This document shows positions 41,873 through 49,992 of a stretch of DNA of 64,000 nucleotides, in pieces (position 1 is the stretch's first letter; the number at the start of each line of letters is the position of its first letter). Origin of the DNA: Paracoccus rhizosphaerae (lineage in GTDB: Bacteria; Pseudomonadota; Alphaproteobacteria; Rhodobacterales; Rhodobacteraceae); assembly GCF_026162645.1 (NCBI RefSeq), contig NZ_JAOTBE010000013.1:1-64000 (forward strand), written 5' to 3'. Both the position numbers and the translations under genes were made by a program. The notes beneath the pieces were generated by a model. It saw nothing but the letters and a program-made list of their open reading frames with translations. It was not told the origin of the DNA and made no database searches.

Positions 41873-43039
41873 ATGCCCGTCAAGAACCGTTTCGCCGAAC
41901 TTCTGCCCGAGATCACCGCCTGGCGCCGGGACTTCCACGAACATCCCGAACTGCTTTATGACGTCCACCGCACCGCCGGTCGCGTGGCCGAACTGCTGCG
42001 CGAATTCGGCTGCGACGAGGTGACCGAGGGCGTGGGCCGGACCGGCGTCGTGGGTGTCATCAAGGGCAAGACCGACAGCAAGGGCCGCGTCGTGGGACTG
42101 CGCGCCGACATGGACGCGCTGCCCATCAGCGAGCAGACGGGCGTGGAATATGCGTCCAAGACGCCGGGCAAGATGCATGCCTGCGGCCATGACGGCCACA
42201 CCGCGATGCTGCTGGGCGCGGCCAAGTACCTGGCCGAGACGCGCAACTTCGATGGCACCGCCATCGTGATCTTCCAGCCCGCCGAAGAGGGCGGTGCCGG
42301 GGGCGAGGCGATGGTGAAGGACGGCCTCGTCGACCGCTGGAAGATTGACGAGTTCTACGGCATGCACAACATGCCCGGCATGCCGGTGGGCCAGTTCGCC
42401 ATCAAGCCTGGCGCGATGATGGCCGCCGCCGATCAGTTCGACATCACCGTGACCGGCAAGGGTGGCCACGCCGCCAAGCCGCATGAATGCATCGACACGA
42501 CGCTGACCGCGGCGCAGATCATCGTGGCGGTCCAGTCGGTCGTCGCCCGCAACATCGACCCGCTGAAGAACGCCGTGATCTCGGTCTGCGTGGTCAGCAC
42601 GGATTCGACGGCGCACAACGTGATCCCGCAGGTGGTCAAGCTGAAGGGCACCGCCCGCAGCCTGGACCCCGGCGTCCGCGACCAGCTGGAGGAAGGTATC
42701 AAGCGCGTCGCCACCAACATCGCCGCGGCGATGGGGGCGAAGGCCGATGTCGATTACCAGCGCGGTTATCCGGTGACCATGAACGACGAGCAGGCGACGG
42801 ACTGGGCGGCAGACGTGGCGCGCCAGATCTCGGGCGACATCAACATGGACATGCAGCCGATGATGGGCGGCGAGGATTTCAGCTATATGCTGAACGAACG
42901 CCCCGGCGCCTATATCTGGGTCGGCAACGGCGACACGGCGATGGTCCACCACCCGGCCTACAACTTCAACGACGACGCGATCCCGGCAGGCTCCAGCTGG
43001 TATGCCGGCATGGTCGAGGCACGCCTGCCCGCCGCCTGA
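41873..43039 (+). CDS. M20-family amidohydrolase (hippurate hydrolase-like)
   Basis: This 388-residue metallohydrolase has the M20D pattern: WRRDFHEHPEL near the N terminus, the metal-binding HACGHDGHTAML at about 102-112, and PAEEGGAGGEAM. The dimerisation domain follows, with a late metal His in MVHHPAY. The family removes acyl or amide groups from amino acids (hippurate, N-acyl amino acids, indole conjugates). AAGGAG precedes the ATG. As the last gene of the transporter operon it may hydrolyse the imported molecule or the product of the FAD enzyme. Confidence 0.9.
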   Translation: MPVKNRFAELLPEITAWRRDFHEHPELLYDVHRTAGRVAELLREFGCDEVTEGVGRTGVVGVIKGKTDSKGRVVGLRADMDALPISEQTGVEYASKTPGKMHACGHDGHTAMLLGAAKYLAETRNFDGTAIVIFQPAEEGGAGGEAMVKDGLVDRWKIDEFYGMHNMPGMPVGQFAIKPGAMMAAADQFDITVTGKGGHAAKPHECIDTTLTAAQIIVAVQSVVARNIDPLKNAVISVCVVSTDSTAHNVIPQVVKLKGTARSLDPGVRDQLEEGIKRVATNIAAAMGAKADVDYQRGYPVTMNDEQATDWAADVARQISGDINMDMQPMMGGEDFSYMLNERPGAYIWVGNGDTAMVHHPAYNFNDDAIPAGSSWYAGMVEARLPAA

Positions 43040-43159
43040 TGTCGCAGGGCGCGTTCGCCCTGTCGCAAACGCGATTGTCTTCCCCGGACAATCGGACGAA
43101 ATGGTCGGACGGCGCGGGGCAGGACCCCCGCGCCACGACAACAAGGGGACGACCGACGC

Positions 43160-44044
43160 ATGAAGAGCTATACCCTGCGCGTGACCTGCGCATCGACCCG
43201 CGGCATCGTCGCGGCGATCTCGGGATTTCTGGCGGACGCGGAATGCAACATCACCGACAGCGCTCAGTTCGACGATGTGGAAACGGGCCGCTTCTTCATG
43301 CGCGTCAGCTTCCGGTCGGAAGGGGCCGCGACCCTGGAGAGCCTGCGCGAGGGATTTGATAACATCGCGGCGCGGTTCGGCATGGAGGCCGAGATCAGCG
43401 ACGACAGCGTCAAGAAGAAGGTGCTGATCATGGTCAGCCGCTTCGGGCACTGCCTGAATGACCTGCTCTATCGCTGGCGCATCGGGGCGCTGCCGATCGA
43501 CATCGTCGGCGTCATCTCGAACCACCACGAATACCAGAAGGTTGTCGTCAACCACGACATCCCCTTCCACATGATCCGCGTGACCGCAGACACCAAGGCC
43601 CAGGCCGAGGCGCAGCAGATGGAAATCATCGAGCAGACTGGCGCTGAACTGGTCGTGCTGGCGCGCTACATGCAGGTGCTGTCGGACCGCATGTGCCAGG
43701 AGATGTCGGGCCGGATCATCAACATCCACCATTCGTTCCTGCCTAGCTTCAAGGGCGCGAACCCCTACAAGCAGGCGTACGAGCGGGGCGTGAAGCTGAT
43801 CGGGGCGACCAGCCACTATGTCACCGCCGACCTGGACGAGGGTCCGATCATCGAGCAGGATACCGCCCGCGTGACCCATGCCCAGTCGCCCGGCGACTAC
43901 GTCAGCCTGGGCCGCGACGTCGAGGCGCAGGTGCTGGCCCGCGCGGTCCACGCCCATATCCACGGCCGGGTGTTCCTGAACGGCGCCAAGACGGTGGTCT
44001 TCCCCCCGTCCCCCGGCAGCTATGCCAGCGAGCGGATGGGCTGA
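43160..44044 (+). CDS. purU: Formyltetrahydrofolate deformylase
   Basis: This 294-residue enzyme has an N-terminal ACT domain (about 3-80) and a C-terminal formyltransferase fold. It carries SNHHEY, the catalytic HHSFLPSFKGANPY, and the Asp in TADLDEGPIIEQD. It hydrolyses 10-formyl-THF to formate and THF and balances one-carbon pools. AAGGGGAC precedes the ATG. It could be read through from the amidohydrolase 120 bases upstream. One-carbon units from demethylation by the FAD enzyme would give a reason for the association, but this is a guess. Confidence 0.94.
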   Translation: MKSYTLRVTCASTRGIVAAISGFLADAECNITDSAQFDDVETGRFFMRVSFRSEGAATLESLREGFDNIAARFGMEAEISDDSVKKKVLIMVSRFGHCLNDLLYRWRIGALPIDIVGVISNHHEYQKVVVNHDIPFHMIRVTADTKAQAEAQQMEIIEQTGAELVVLARYMQVLSDRMCQEMSGRIINIHHSFLPSFKGANPYKQAYERGVKLIGATSHYVTADLDEGPIIEQDTARVTHAQSPGDYVSLGRDVEAQVLARAVHAHIHGRVFLNGAKTVVFPPSPGSYASERMG

Positions 44045-44050
44045 TGTCCC

Positions 44051-45187
44051 CTACTGGGCGGCCGGCGCATGCCGCTGGTCGCCCAGGCCCTGTTCCGCCA
44101 GGACGCGGGTCGCGAACTCGTTTGCGGTCGGCGCGATCCGCGCATGAACCGGCGTGCGGGCACAGGTCTCCCACCAGAGCCGGTAATGCGCCAGGTCGAA
44201 CGCCTTGATCGACTGGAACGGGTTCAGCTGCACCTTCTCGGCCCCTGTCGCCTTCAGATGGGTCAGCACCATCTCCTCCTGCCCGGCCGTCAGGCGCAGG
44301 TGGAACGGCTTGGCGACCTTGCCCGCGAAGTGGGCGACCGCCGGCCGCAGGGCCGTGTCGCGGCGCGTCGCCTCGTGGAAGCGGAAGTTGTAGCGGTCAT
44401 GCGCCTGAACATAGTCGCTGCCATGCGCCAGCGAGAAGAGCCCCTGGTCGCCGAATGACAGGTCCAGCTTTTCCTGCGCCCAGGTGGCGACGTCGAGGTA
44501 GGTCTGGATGGAAAGGCCGTCCCGACGGGCCCGGTCCAGGTTGATGACCATGGCGCCGCTGTTCACGATCCCCTTCGAGATGCGCAGGATCCGGTCGTTC
44601 GACGCGCCGCGCGCATGCGCCTGCCGCGCCGGCCCCGCGATCAGCGGCGGGCTGTAGGGCGATTCCCGGCAGGCCGCCACAAGGCGTCCCAGAAGCGGCT
44701 GGTTCAGGAAGGGCAGCAGGTCGTCGGTGACAAGGATGTCCAGCGGGTCGAGGAACAGGACGCGCCGCAGGTCGCCTGGCAGGTGCTGGTGGGCGACCAG
44801 CCACAGGAACCGCGCGCCGAACGGCCGTCCGCCCAGTTCGCTCAGCTGCATGAAGCCCTTGTTGTCCGTGACGTGGACCAGGCGCAGCTCCAGGTTGGGC
44901 AGAGTGTCGCAGAACCGCGCCAGTTCGGCCAGCTTGTCGGGGCCAAGGTGCAGGTGGAACAGCCAGAACCGGACATGGTCACGCGGATGGCTCTCTGACA
45001 GCGACAGAAGCATCACCTGCAGCACATCGAGGTTGTTGCCGCCGATGGCGGTCATCACGTCCAGCCGCGCCGGTGCGCGGGCGCCACCGTGCCGGCGTTG
45101 CTGATAGGCGTCGAGCCCCCGTGTCCAGACCCGGGGCATGTGGCGAAAAGCCCGCTTTGCAAGCGGGCGCAGGTGCGGCAGGGGCAT
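44051..45187 (-). CDS. Glycosyltransferase family 8-like protein
   Basis: This 378-residue soluble protein resembles GT8 enzymes: AIGGNNLDVLQVMLLSL at the nucleotide-sugar end, the acceptor-side GIVNSGAMVINLDRAR, and FGDQGLFSLAHGSDY. The metal-binding region reads LDPLDILVTDDL (Asp147 and Asp150), where most GT8 members have L-D-A-D. The DxD motif is thus stretched to DxxD, which may change metal use or mark loss of activity. It probably works on surface glycans. The start is uncertain: no good ribosome site is seen at 45187 or at the next ATG. Confidence 0.72.
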   Translation of the reverse strand: MPLPHLRPLAKRAFRHMPRVWTRGLDAYQQRRHGGARAPARLDVMTAIGGNNLDVLQVMLLSLSESHPRDHVRFWLFHLHLGPDKLAELARFCDTLPNLELRLVHVTDNKGFMQLSELGGRPFGARFLWLVAHQHLPGDLRRVLFLDPLDILVTDDLLPFLNQPLLGRLVAACRESPYSPPLIAGPARQAHARGASNDRILRISKGIVNSGAMVINLDRARRDGLSIQTYLDVATWAQEKLDLSFGDQGLFSLAHGSDYVQAHDRYNFRFHEATRRDTALRPAVAHFAGKVAKPFHLRLTAGQEEMVLTHLKATGAEKVQLNPFQSIKAFDLAHYRLWWETCARTPVHARIAPTANEFATRVLAEQGLGDQRHAPAAQ

Positions 45188-45290
45188 CGGGACCGGGGGG
45201 TTTGAAGGTGGCTGGGGCGGGGCCCGCGCATCATGCGCAGGCCCCGGCCGATCTGCAAGCCGCCTCGCGGCGGAGGGTCCCCGAAAACCG

Positions 45291-46367
45291 TTACTGCGGG
45301 ATCTGGGCGTCGATGCCTTCGACGAAGAAGTTCATCGACTGCAGGTCCTGGTCGCTGGCGACCTCGCCCTCGGCCAGCCATTCGGTGCCGTCCGCCTTGT
45401 TCAGCGGGCCGGTGAACGGGTGGTATTCGCCCGAGCCGATCTTGTCGCGCAGCGCCTCGGCCTCGGCCTTGACCTCGGCGGGGACGGCGTCGGTGATCTC
45501 TCCGATGACGACCTCGCCGTCGCCGATGCCGGCCCAGCTGGAGCCGCTTTCCCAGGTGCCGTCCAGGACCTCGCCCACGCGCTTGATGTAGTAGGGCGAC
45601 CATTCGTCGATGATCGAGGCAACGCGGGGGCTGGGCTTGAAGGCGGCCATGTCGCTGGCCTGGCCAAATCCGATGGCGCCGGCTTCCTGCGCCTTGGCAA
45701 GGGGTGCGGTCGAATCGGTGTGCTGCAGGATCACGTCCACGCCTTCGGCCAGAAGGGCGGATGCGGCCTCGGCCTCTTTCGCCGGATCGAACCAGCTATA
45801 GGCCCAGACCACCCGCATCTCGACATCCGGGTTTACCTTGCGGGCATGGATGAAGGAGGAGTTGATGCCCTGGATCACCTCGGGGATCGGGAAGGACCCG
45901 ATATAGCCGATCTTGTTGCTTTCAGTCATGCGGCCCGCGATGGTGCCGATGACCGCGCGGCCCTCATAGAAGCGCGCATCATAGGTCGCGACGTTCTCGG
46001 CGGTCTTGTAGCCGGTGGCATGTTCGAACTTCACGTCGGGGAACTTGGCGGCGACGTTCATCACCGGGTCCATGAAGCCGAAGCTGGTCGCGAAGATCAG
46101 CTTGTTGCCGGCCAGCGCCAGCTGGGTCAGGGCGCGTTCGGCATCGGCACCTTCCGGCACGCTTTCGATGAAGGTGGTCTCGACCCGGTCGCCGAACTCT
46201 TCCTCGACCGCCTGCCGGGCCAGGTCGTGCTGATAGGTCCAGCCGCCGTCGCCCACGGGGCCGACATAGATGAAGCCGACCTTCAGCGGCTCGTCCTGGG
46301 CCATGGCCGGTGCGGCCAGCGCCATGATCGCCGCCGAGGCCGTGGCAAGAAGGGTTCTGCGTTGCAT
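45291..46367 (-). CDS. BMP-family nucleoside-binding periplasmic protein
   Basis: The 358-residue exported protein has a signal peptide ending AAPAMA near residue 23. It belongs to the BMP/PnrA family (KVGFIYVGPVGDGGWTYQHD, FATSFGFMDPVMNVAAKFPD, GRAVIGTIAGRM), whose members bind purine nucleosides or nucleobases. It is the last gene of a four-gene transporter operon. The start at 46367 begins MQRRTLLATASAA, a typical signal sequence; the open frame upstream belongs to no recognisable protein. Confidence 0.9.
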   Translation of the reverse strand: MQRRTLLATASAAIMALAAPAMAQDEPLKVGFIYVGPVGDGGWTYQHDLARQAVEEEFGDRVETTFIESVPEGADAERALTQLALAGNKLIFATSFGFMDPVMNVAAKFPDVKFEHATGYKTAENVATYDARFYEGRAVIGTIAGRMTESNKIGYIGSFPIPEVIQGINSSFIHARKVNPDVEMRVVWAYSWFDPAKEAEAASALLAEGVDVILQHTDSTAPLAKAQEAGAIGFGQASDMAAFKPSPRVASIIDEWSPYYIKRVGEVLDGTWESGSSWAGIGDGEVVIGEITDAVPAEVKAEAEALRDKIGSGEYHPFTGPLNKADGTEWLAEGEVASDQDLQSMNFFVEGIDAQIPQ

Positions 46368-46408
46368 GTTCGTCAATCCTTTGTTGGACGTTGCATACCG
46401 GCCGCGTT

Positions 46409-47296
46409 TCACCGCAGCGCGTGGAAATTGAGCCCGAGCGAGCCGGGCGCCGCACCGCCTCCACGGCGGCTGAACTTCTGCCGGGCCGAGATCAGCACCA
46501 GCACCAGGATGGTCGCCAGATAAGGCGCCATCGACAGAAGCTGGACGGGCACCTGGACGCCCGCCGCCTGCAGACGCAGCTGCAGCACGGTGACGCCGCC
46601 GAAAAGCCACGCCCCCGCCAGAACGCCGGGCGCCGTCCAGCGCGAAAAGACGACGATGGCCAGTGCGATCCAGCCCGCGCCGGCGGTCATGCCCTCGGTC
46701 CATTGCAGCACCGTCGCGATCGAGATGAAGGCCCCGCCCACACCCGCCATCGCGCCGCCGAAGGCGATGGCCGCCATGCGCGTGGCCCGGACCCCGTATC
46801 CCAGGGCATGGGCCGCGTCGTGATTTTCGCCGACGCCTCGCAGGATCAGGCCGGGCCGGGACCGGTTCAGAAACCACCAAACGGCCGGCACCATCGCAAG
46901 GCCCAGCCAGACGATCCAGTTGATGTCCAGCGGACCGGCAGGCATAGGTGGCGCCTTCACGCCCTCGAATGGCTTGCCGAACATCGCGGCCAGGCCCAGC
47001 CCGAACAGGGTCAGCGCCAAGCCCGAGGCGACCTGGTTTGCCAGAAAGACCTGTGTCAGCACCACGAACAGAAAGGAAATCAGCGCGCCGGCCAAGGCGG
47101 CGGCGGCAAAGCCCAGGAACGGGTTGCCGCTGGCATAGGCGGCAGCAAAGCCAGCCAGCGCGCCGGTGATCATCATTCCTTCCACGCCCAGGTTCAGAAC
47201 GCCCGCGCGTTCGGCGACAAGCTCGCCCAAGGCCGCGAACAGGATCGGGGTCGAAGCCGACAGAAGCAGCAGGAAGACGGACAGCGGGTCGATCAT
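46409..47296 (-). CDS. Nucleoside ABC transporter permease 2
   Basis: This 295-residue membrane protein is of the BPD_transp_2 family and has about eight spans. Family signs are GELVAERAGVLNLGVEGMM, typical of nucleoside and sugar permeases of this type, and GENHDAAHALGYGV, the loop that meets the ATPase. It pairs with the permease encoded just upstream; their genes overlap by 4 bases (ATGA-type). Confidence 0.9.
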   Translation of the reverse strand: MIDPLSVFLLLLSASTPILFAALGELVAERAGVLNLGVEGMMITGALAGFAAAYASGNPFLGFAAAALAGALISFLFVVLTQVFLANQVASGLALTLFGLGLAAMFGKPFEGVKAPPMPAGPLDINWIVWLGLAMVPAVWWFLNRSRPGLILRGVGENHDAAHALGYGVRATRMAAIAFGGAMAGVGGAFISIATVLQWTEGMTAGAGWIALAIVVFSRWTAPGVLAGAWLFGGVTVLQLRLQAAGVQVPVQLLSMAPYLATILVLVLISARQKFSRRGGGAAPGSLGLNFHALR

Positions 47297-48369
47297 GCGC
47301 TGACCCTCCGGCGGATCTGGAAGCGGGTCAGCAAATCGAATCCCAGCAGGAAGAACAGCAGCATCCCCTGGAAGACTTGGACCGTGGCGGCGGGCAGTTG
47401 CATCGTCAACTGCGCCAGTTCGCCGCCGATGTAGGTCAGCGCCAGCAGCAGCCCCGCCAGCAGGATGCCCACCGGATGCAGGCGGCCCAGGAAGGCCACG
47501 ATGATGGCGGTGAAGCCATAGCCCACGCCCAGCTTGTCGGTGATCTGCCCGGCCGGGCCCGCGACCTCGAACAACCCCGCCGCGCCGGCCAGTGCGCCGG
47601 AAAGGCCCAGGCAGAAGGCCACCAGCGTCTGCGGCCGCACGCCCGCAAAGCGCGCGGCGCGGGGCGCGATACCGGCGGCGCGGATGTGAAAGCCGCGGAT
47701 GTGGCGGCTCATCAGGAACCAGGTGGCCAGCACGGCCAGGGCCGCCGCGACGACGCCCCAATGCGCGCCGGTCCCGGCGATCAGTTCGGGGTTCGCGGCC
47801 GAGGGGTATTGCTGCAGGTTCCGCGAGCCCGGAAAGCCCATGCCCTCGGGGTTGCGCATCGGGCCGAAGGCCATCCAGGCCGCGACACGTTGGGCGACAT
47901 AGACCAGCATCAGCGACACCAGGATCTCGGACGCGCCGAACCAGTTTCGCAGCAGCGCTGGGATCATGCCCCAGGCCCAGCCACCGGCCAGCCCGGCGGC
48001 CACCATCGCGGGGAACAGCCACCACGCCTCCAGCGGATAGACCGCCAGCGCGACCGCTGCCCCGGTGATGCCGCCGATGATGTACTGCCCCTCGGCCCCG
48101 ATGTTCCAGATGCCGGCGCGAAAGCCCACCGCCAGCCCCGATGCGATCAGGATCAACGGCGCCGCCTTCACCAGCAGCTGCGGTCGGGAATAGGACGCGG
48201 CGGGACCAAAGAGCGGGTCCCAGAAGATCGTGCGGATCGCCGCGACGGGGTCGTATCCCATGATCGCGAACAGCAGACCGCCCATGACCATTGTCGCCAG
48301 CACCGCCAGCAGCGGCGTCGCGACCTGCCAGCCGTTCGAGGCGCTTTGCCGGGGGACCAACCGGATCAT
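47293..48369 (-). CDS. Nucleoside ABC transporter permease 1
   Basis: The 358-residue membrane protein is of the BPD_transp_2 family with eight to ten spans. It shows GLAVGFRAGIWNIGAEGQY and RGFHIRAAGIAPRAARFAG. It forms the channel with permease 2. Its start overlaps the end of the ATPase gene by 4 bases, so the three are tightly coupled. Confidence 0.9.
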   Translation of the reverse strand: MIRLVPRQSASNGWQVATPLLAVLATMVMGGLLFAIMGYDPVAAIRTIFWDPLFGPAASYSRPQLLVKAAPLILIASGLAVGFRAGIWNIGAEGQYIIGGITGAAVALAVYPLEAWWLFPAMVAAGLAGGWAWGMIPALLRNWFGASEILVSLMLVYVAQRVAAWMAFGPMRNPEGMGFPGSRNLQQYPSAANPELIAGTGAHWGVVAAALAVLATWFLMSRHIRGFHIRAAGIAPRAARFAGVRPQTLVAFCLGLSGALAGAAGLFEVAGPAGQITDKLGVGYGFTAIIVAFLGRLHPVGILLAGLLLALTYIGGELAQLTMQLPAATVQVFQGMLLFFLLGFDLLTRFQIRRRVSA

Positions 48370-49883
48370 GCCCGTGCCTCTTCCATGCCATGCGCGCCGC
48401 CCAGCATCAGGCCGATGCTGTCCAGCGTCAGCCCTTTTGTGGAGAGGGGATTGGACAGCCGCCCCTCGTTCAGTGCGCAGAAGCGGTCGGACAGTTCCAA
48501 AAGCTCATCCAGGTCCTGAGAGATGACGATGATGCCCGCCCCCTTGCGAGCGAGGTCCAGAAGCGACTGGCGCACGGCGGCGGCGGCGCCCGCGTCGACG
48601 CCCCAAGTCGGCTGGTTCACGACCAGCACGCGGGGGTCCTGCATCACTTCTCGGCCGATGACGAACTTCTGCAGGTTGCCGCCGGACAGGGCGCGGGCGG
48701 CGGCGCCGGGGCCGGGGGTGCGGACGTCGAAATCGCGGATCACCGCCTCGGCATAGGCGCGGGCGCCGCCGTGGTCGATCAGTCCGCCCCTGACCAGTCC
48801 CTTGCGGGCGCCGGCGGTCAAGAGCGTGTTCTCGGCCAGGCTGAAGTCTGGAACGGCGGCGTGACCCAGGCGATCCTCGGGTGCCGCCAGCAGACCCGCG
48901 ATACGGCGCGGTTCGGGGCCTTCCGTTGATAGGTCGCGGCCGTCCAGCAGGACGGTGCCGGGGGTGCTGCGAACTTCACCAGACAGGGCGGCCAGCAGTT
49001 CCTCCTGCCCGTTGCCGGCGACGCCGCCGATGCCCAGGATCTCTCCGGCCCGCAGGGTCAGGGCCACCTCCTTCAGCGCCGTCCCCTCGGCGCTGGGGGC
49101 GGGCTGCGACAGCCCCTGCACCTTCAGCAGCACTTCGCCCGCCTGCCGGCCGCTGCGGTCGATCGCCCGCATCTCTCCTCCGACCATCATGGCGGCCAAT
49201 TCGCGGGCGGAATGAGCGCGCGGGTCGCAGCTGTCCACCACGCGGCCGTGGCGCAGGATCGTCGCGCGGTCGCAATGGGCGCGGATCTCCTCCAGCTTGT
49301 GGCTGATATAGAGGATCGCGGTGCCCTTCGCAGCCAGCTTGCGCAGGGTGGCGAACAGCAGCTCGGCCTCTTGCGGGGTCAGGACGCTGGTCGGTTCGTC
49401 CATGATCAACAGACGCGGGTTCTGTAACAGGCAACGTATGATCTCGACCCGCTGGCGTTCACCCGCCGACAGGGTGACGATGCGGCGGCCAGGGTTCAGC
49501 GGCAGGCCGAAGTCGTGGCTGACTTGGGTGATGCGGGCGGCCAGTTCGCGCCGGGGGGGCGGGTTCTCCATCCCCAGTGCGATGTTTTCGGCGACCGTCA
49601 GCGCGTCGAACAGGCTGAAATGCTGGAAGACCATCGCCACACCGGATTGGCGGGCTGCACGCGGGTCGGTGGGGGCGTAGAGCGCATCACCCAGCCACAT
49701 CCGCCCGTCGTCCGGACGTACGAGGCCATAGATCATCTTGACCAGCGTCGACTTGCCGGCCCCGTTCTCGCCCAGCAGGGCGTGGATCTCTCCGGCCGCG
49801 ACGGCAAAGGACACCTCGTCATTGGCGCGCACGCCGGGATAGCTTTTCCCGATCCGCTCGGCGCGGAACACGTTGGCCGTCAA
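48366..49883 (-). CDS. Nucleoside ABC transporter double ATPase
   Basis: This 505-residue protein has two ATPase halves of the sugar/nucleoside type. The first is complete: GENGAGKST, LSAGERQRVEI, LLIMDEPTSVLTPQE. The second lacks a normal Walker A (GVAGNGQEELL), and its Walker B reads VLVVNQPTWGVD with Asn-Gln in place of Asp-Glu, as is usual for this transporter class. Only the first site should hydrolyse ATP. The start seems to be a TTG at 49883 with AAGGGACAGGA upstream. It is the first gene of the operon, divergent from dnaE. Confidence 0.9.
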   Translation of the reverse strand: MTANVFRAERIGKSYPGVRANDEVSFAVAAGEIHALLGENGAGKSTLVKMIYGLVRPDDGRMWLGDALYAPTDPRAARQSGVAMVFQHFSLFDALTVAENIALGMENPPPRRELAARITQVSHDFGLPLNPGRRIVTLSAGERQRVEIIRCLLQNPRLLIMDEPTSVLTPQEAELLFATLRKLAAKGTAILYISHKLEEIRAHCDRATILRHGRVVDSCDPRAHSARELAAMMVGGEMRAIDRSGRQAGEVLLKVQGLSQPAPSAEGTALKEVALTLRAGEILGIGGVAGNGQEELLAALSGEVRSTPGTVLLDGRDLSTEGPEPRRIAGLLAAPEDRLGHAAVPDFSLAENTLLTAGARKGLVRGGLIDHGGARAYAEAVIRDFDVRTPGPGAAARALSGGNLQKFVIGREVMQDPRVLVVNQPTWGVDAGAAAAVRQSLLDLARKGAGIIVISQDLDELLELSDRFCALNEGRLSNPLSTKGLTLDSIGLMLGGAHGMEEARA

Positions 49884-49992
49884 TTCCTGTCCCTTCGTTT
49901 TTTGTCCGTCCGGTCAAACCAGATCTGCATATCGCCGTTTTGCCGCCGGGAGCAATTGCGCTGTTTGGGCAGCCTGCGATAGTGATCCCATC
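49884..49992. promoter_or_regulatory. Divergent promoter region between the nucleoside transporter and dnaE
   Basis: This 109-base gap is AT-richer than its flanks. On the minus strand TTGCTC and TATGCA stand about 18 bases apart. On the plus strand TTGCGC and GATAGT stand about 16 bases apart, close before dnaE. These are weak matches to housekeeping promoters. Confidence 0.3.
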
